The position numbers were made by a program, and so were the translations under genes. The notes beneath the pieces were generated by a model. The model saw nothing but the letters and a program-made list of their open reading frames with translations. It was not told the DNA's origin and did no database searches. Below, one piece after another: positions 63,201-64,000 of a stretch of DNA of 64,000 nucleotides (position 1 is its first letter; each line of letters starts with the position of its first letter). The stretch is from Echinometra lucunter. Its lineage: Eukaryota; Echinodermata; Echinoidea; Camarodonta; Echinometridae. The DNA lies in assembly GCA_029962745.1 (NCBI GenBank), contig CM057157.1, positions 338,491 through 402,490 on the forward strand. The letters are read 5' to 3'.

Positions 63201-63276
63201 TATAGTTGCTTCATTGGTTAACGTTGGTGGTGCTGTCATTTATTTCAGCCAAAGCTCAGCAAGCCAAGTCTTGTAG
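54210..63276 (+). CDS. SLC17-like anion transporter (MFS), 3' part
   Basis: SLC17 proteins are 12-helix major facilitator transporters for organic anions, phosphate, glutamate or nucleotides. Six exons fit: 54210-54368, 57796-57930, 59781-59988, 61164-61311, 61779-61893 and 63124-63276 (TAG 63274-63276), about 305 residues with matching phases 0,0,1,2,0. Features in order: SRMILGFAEGFCLP, the helix-4 motif with its conserved arginine; ALGSMGQTVAAV and CPRLSWSMMFYAFG (helices 5 and 6); the charged central loop YPKDTPEDDP; SLWAIYIAHFAMNW and LSWLPTYL (helix 7); HYADYLI..VRRLMTSIGLLGPA; HADVAPNHAGITFAVSNT; and a final helix. The pattern fits SLC17A9/plant ANTR-like members, without certainty on the subtype or substrate. 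N-terminal helices 1-3 are not seen. The first intron contains the tandem array described separately. Confidence 0.88.
54327..56347 (+). repeat. ~97-bp minisatellite made of exon end plus splice donor
   Basis: The unit is the last 42 nt of the SLC17 exon (CTTGTGGCTTTAGGTTCTAT.. to ..GTAGCTGCAGTG), its donor GTAAGTGTC and about 54 nt of intron ending CCCCTGTCCTCAGCC. By counting TCTATGGG I find 21 copies including the genuine exon, from 54327 to 56347, differing by single bases (for example GACGGTAG/GACAGTAG, CTTCATG/CTTTCATG). Every extra copy keeps the donor and has acceptor-like CCTCAG and TTTAG just before the exon part, so each could in principle be used as a 44- or 29-nt exon; both would shift the frame. 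Long open frames on both strands here are repeat artefacts. Confidence 0.95.
56493..56690. mobile_element. Palindromic MITE in SLC17 intron
   Basis: Starts TATAATGCTAGAAAAAGTAC and ends with a near-perfect inverse GTACTTTTCTAGCATTATA; the arms continue with CCATGGTGAGTTTCA facing TTTGAAACGCACCATGG and an AAGCATT/AATGCTT core. Non-coding. Confidence 0.75.
56691..57795. other. Intron of the SLC17-like gene
   Basis: A+T-rich with an (AATTC)n-like stretch near 57128 and A-rich sequence near 57350-57400. No exon recognised before the acceptor at 57795. Confidence 0.5.
58040..58266. mobile_element. hAT-like MITE (TAGGATTTT repeats)
   Basis: Ends CAGAGCTGCCAA and TTGGCAGCTCTG are exact inverses, flanked by CTTCAG (58034-58039 and 58267-58272), a possibly eroded 8-bp duplication. 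The inside has at least six copies of ATAGGATTTT or close variants. In an intron of the SLC17-like gene. Confidence 0.72.
58582..58989. mobile_element. 408-bp TIR element, exact 8-bp target duplication
   Basis: Perfect 18-bp inverted ends TAGAGTCCCCAGTTTTCC and GGAAAACTGGGGACTCTA, with GCCTACAT on both sides (58574-58581 and 58990-58997). The interior repeats GAACACGGAATT several times. No transposase. Intronic in the SLC17-like gene. Confidence 0.88.
62265..62845. repeat. Dispersed 'GACCTTTGACC / GTCCGTCC' repeat, copy 2 (inverted, ~150-bp units)
   Basis: Opens CCTCCGCCCACCGTAGGTGG, then CCGGAGGCATTATG and GTCCGTCCGTCTGTCCGTCC, followed by about four ~150-bp units each with TTCTCGCGATAACT, GATCAACTTCAAACTT, ACAATGATCTGATTAG and AAGGTCAAAGGTC. 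It is the reverse orientation of the repeat at 31600-31975. Intronic in the SLC17-like gene. Confidence 0.85.
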
Positions 63277-63789
63277 AACTCAACTCCAGTTGTGGCATTA
63301 TTGTTTATATTTGTAGCCCTTAGAAGAGCAAGCAATGTGCTACAAGTCCAGCTGCAGCCATACCTGATTAAAAATGCCAGTGTTTAGTGAAGGATCATGC
63401 ACCAAGAAGTTCTACAAAGTCGGTCACATTTCATTGTCACCAAATTTGCAACTTGAAAAAGTTCCCCGGCATGAAAATTTGCCTTTAAAAGATTGCAAAT
63501 GTTTCCAAGTTACAGCAATCTTATACTTTGCTATGTAAGTAACATTTAAAGCAGAAGATGAAATAGTCTGAATTGGATTAGCATTTTCCTAAGAAACAAG
63601 CCAAAGGTTTACTTCTTTTCTTATTCTTTTTTAAAAATTTAGTGTCAATGACCCTGTGTAATATTGCTATCATATAGTCCTTTGCATAAGACTCTAAGCT
63701 CTCGGTCCTATTGGAATTGTGCAATGTCCAGGTTAAGAAGACACAAATGAAGATGACATGATAGTACTTAAAGATCAACTTGACTTCTG
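63277..63789 (+). other. 3' untranslated / flanking sequence of SLC17-like gene
   Basis: Follows the stop codon at 63274-63276. No canonical AATAAA was found with confidence in the first 500 bases. Confidence 0.4.
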
Positions 63790-63935
63790 AGCCCCATCTT
63801 ACAAAGAGTTGCGATCGATTTGGATCAGGTACACCTTTGAGATTGATCTCAACTCCTATCTCTTAAGTACACAGTTGAGATCAATCTCAGTTGAGATTGA
63901 TTCGAATCGATCGCAACTCTTTGTAAGACGGGGCC
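63790..63935. mobile_element. Palindromic MITE (GGCCCCGTCTT family), copy 2
   Basis: Ends AGCCCCATCTTACAAAGAGT and ACTCTTTGTAAGACGGGGCC are inverse copies, with GTTGCGATCGATT facing AATCGATCGCAAC and a TTGAGATTGATCTCAAC core. Same family as 23035-23224. About 500 bp downstream of the SLC17-like stop codon. Confidence 0.82.
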
Positions 63936-64000
63936 CAGGTCATGCAGTCACGAAGAAAGAAACTGTTTGATAGCAACAGGGAAAGGCTGAGCAAGTATTA

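Overview
This is a eukaryotic, intron-rich and transposon-rich genomic window, not a microbial one. Exons are short, with GT/AG junctions and consistent phases, and most of the sequence is introns, tandem arrays and inverted-repeat elements. The gene set (NOX5, AKR1A1-type reductase, an SLC17-like transporter) is animal. The repeats (15-bp-unit foldback arrays, palindromic MITEs starting GGCCCCGTCTT, hAT-like elements carrying long G/C runs) look to me like a sea urchin or close marine deuterostome. The 15-bp arrays recall the TU foldback elements described from Strongylocentrotus purpuratus. The species is an inference; I could not search a database.

Layout. 1-472 (-): fragment of a non-LTR retrotransposon endonuclease lying in a NOX5 intron. 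1092-6963 (+): the 3' half of a NOX5-type calcium-regulated NADPH oxidase in six exons, with an unusually long regulatory-loop exon. 8331-9600 (+): one or two possible 3'-terminal exons of an unidentified gene with a good poly(A) signal. 11900-18131 (-): a complete AKR1A1-like aldo-keto reductase coding sequence in six exons (331 aa), probably with a noncoding first exon ending at 20122. 20302-28588: transposon land (a 2.5-kb TIR element, palindromic MITEs, and a 4.1-kb element with ~300-bp inverted ends). 30104-38987: an 8.9-kb composite bounded by ~229-bp identical inverted repeats and filled with 15-bp and 22-bp minisatellite arms, a nested hAT-like element and a 216-bp perfect palindrome. 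42174-44692: second copy of the 2.5-kb element. 46814-46966 (+): unassigned possible terminal exon. 49859-51573: a tandem duplication, one copy interrupted by a hAT-like element with an exact 8-bp target duplication. 51870-52947 (-): the first three coding exons of an unrecognised gene. 54210-63276 (+): the 3' part of an SLC17/MFS anion transporter in six exons, whose first visible exon end plus splice donor has been amplified into about 20 extra tandem copies.

The genes do not form a pathway; this is an ordinary animal gene neighbourhood with NOX5 and the reductase convergent. I see no CRISPR array, operon or defence island. The best candidates for something undescribed are the exon/splice-donor minisatellite in the SLC17 gene, the two in-frame identical splice donors that could switch a 252-residue insert in NOX5, the perfect palindrome inserted with a target duplication inside a foldback array, and the composite foldback structure itself. 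Three assembly gaps of exactly 500 N are placeholders of unknown true length.
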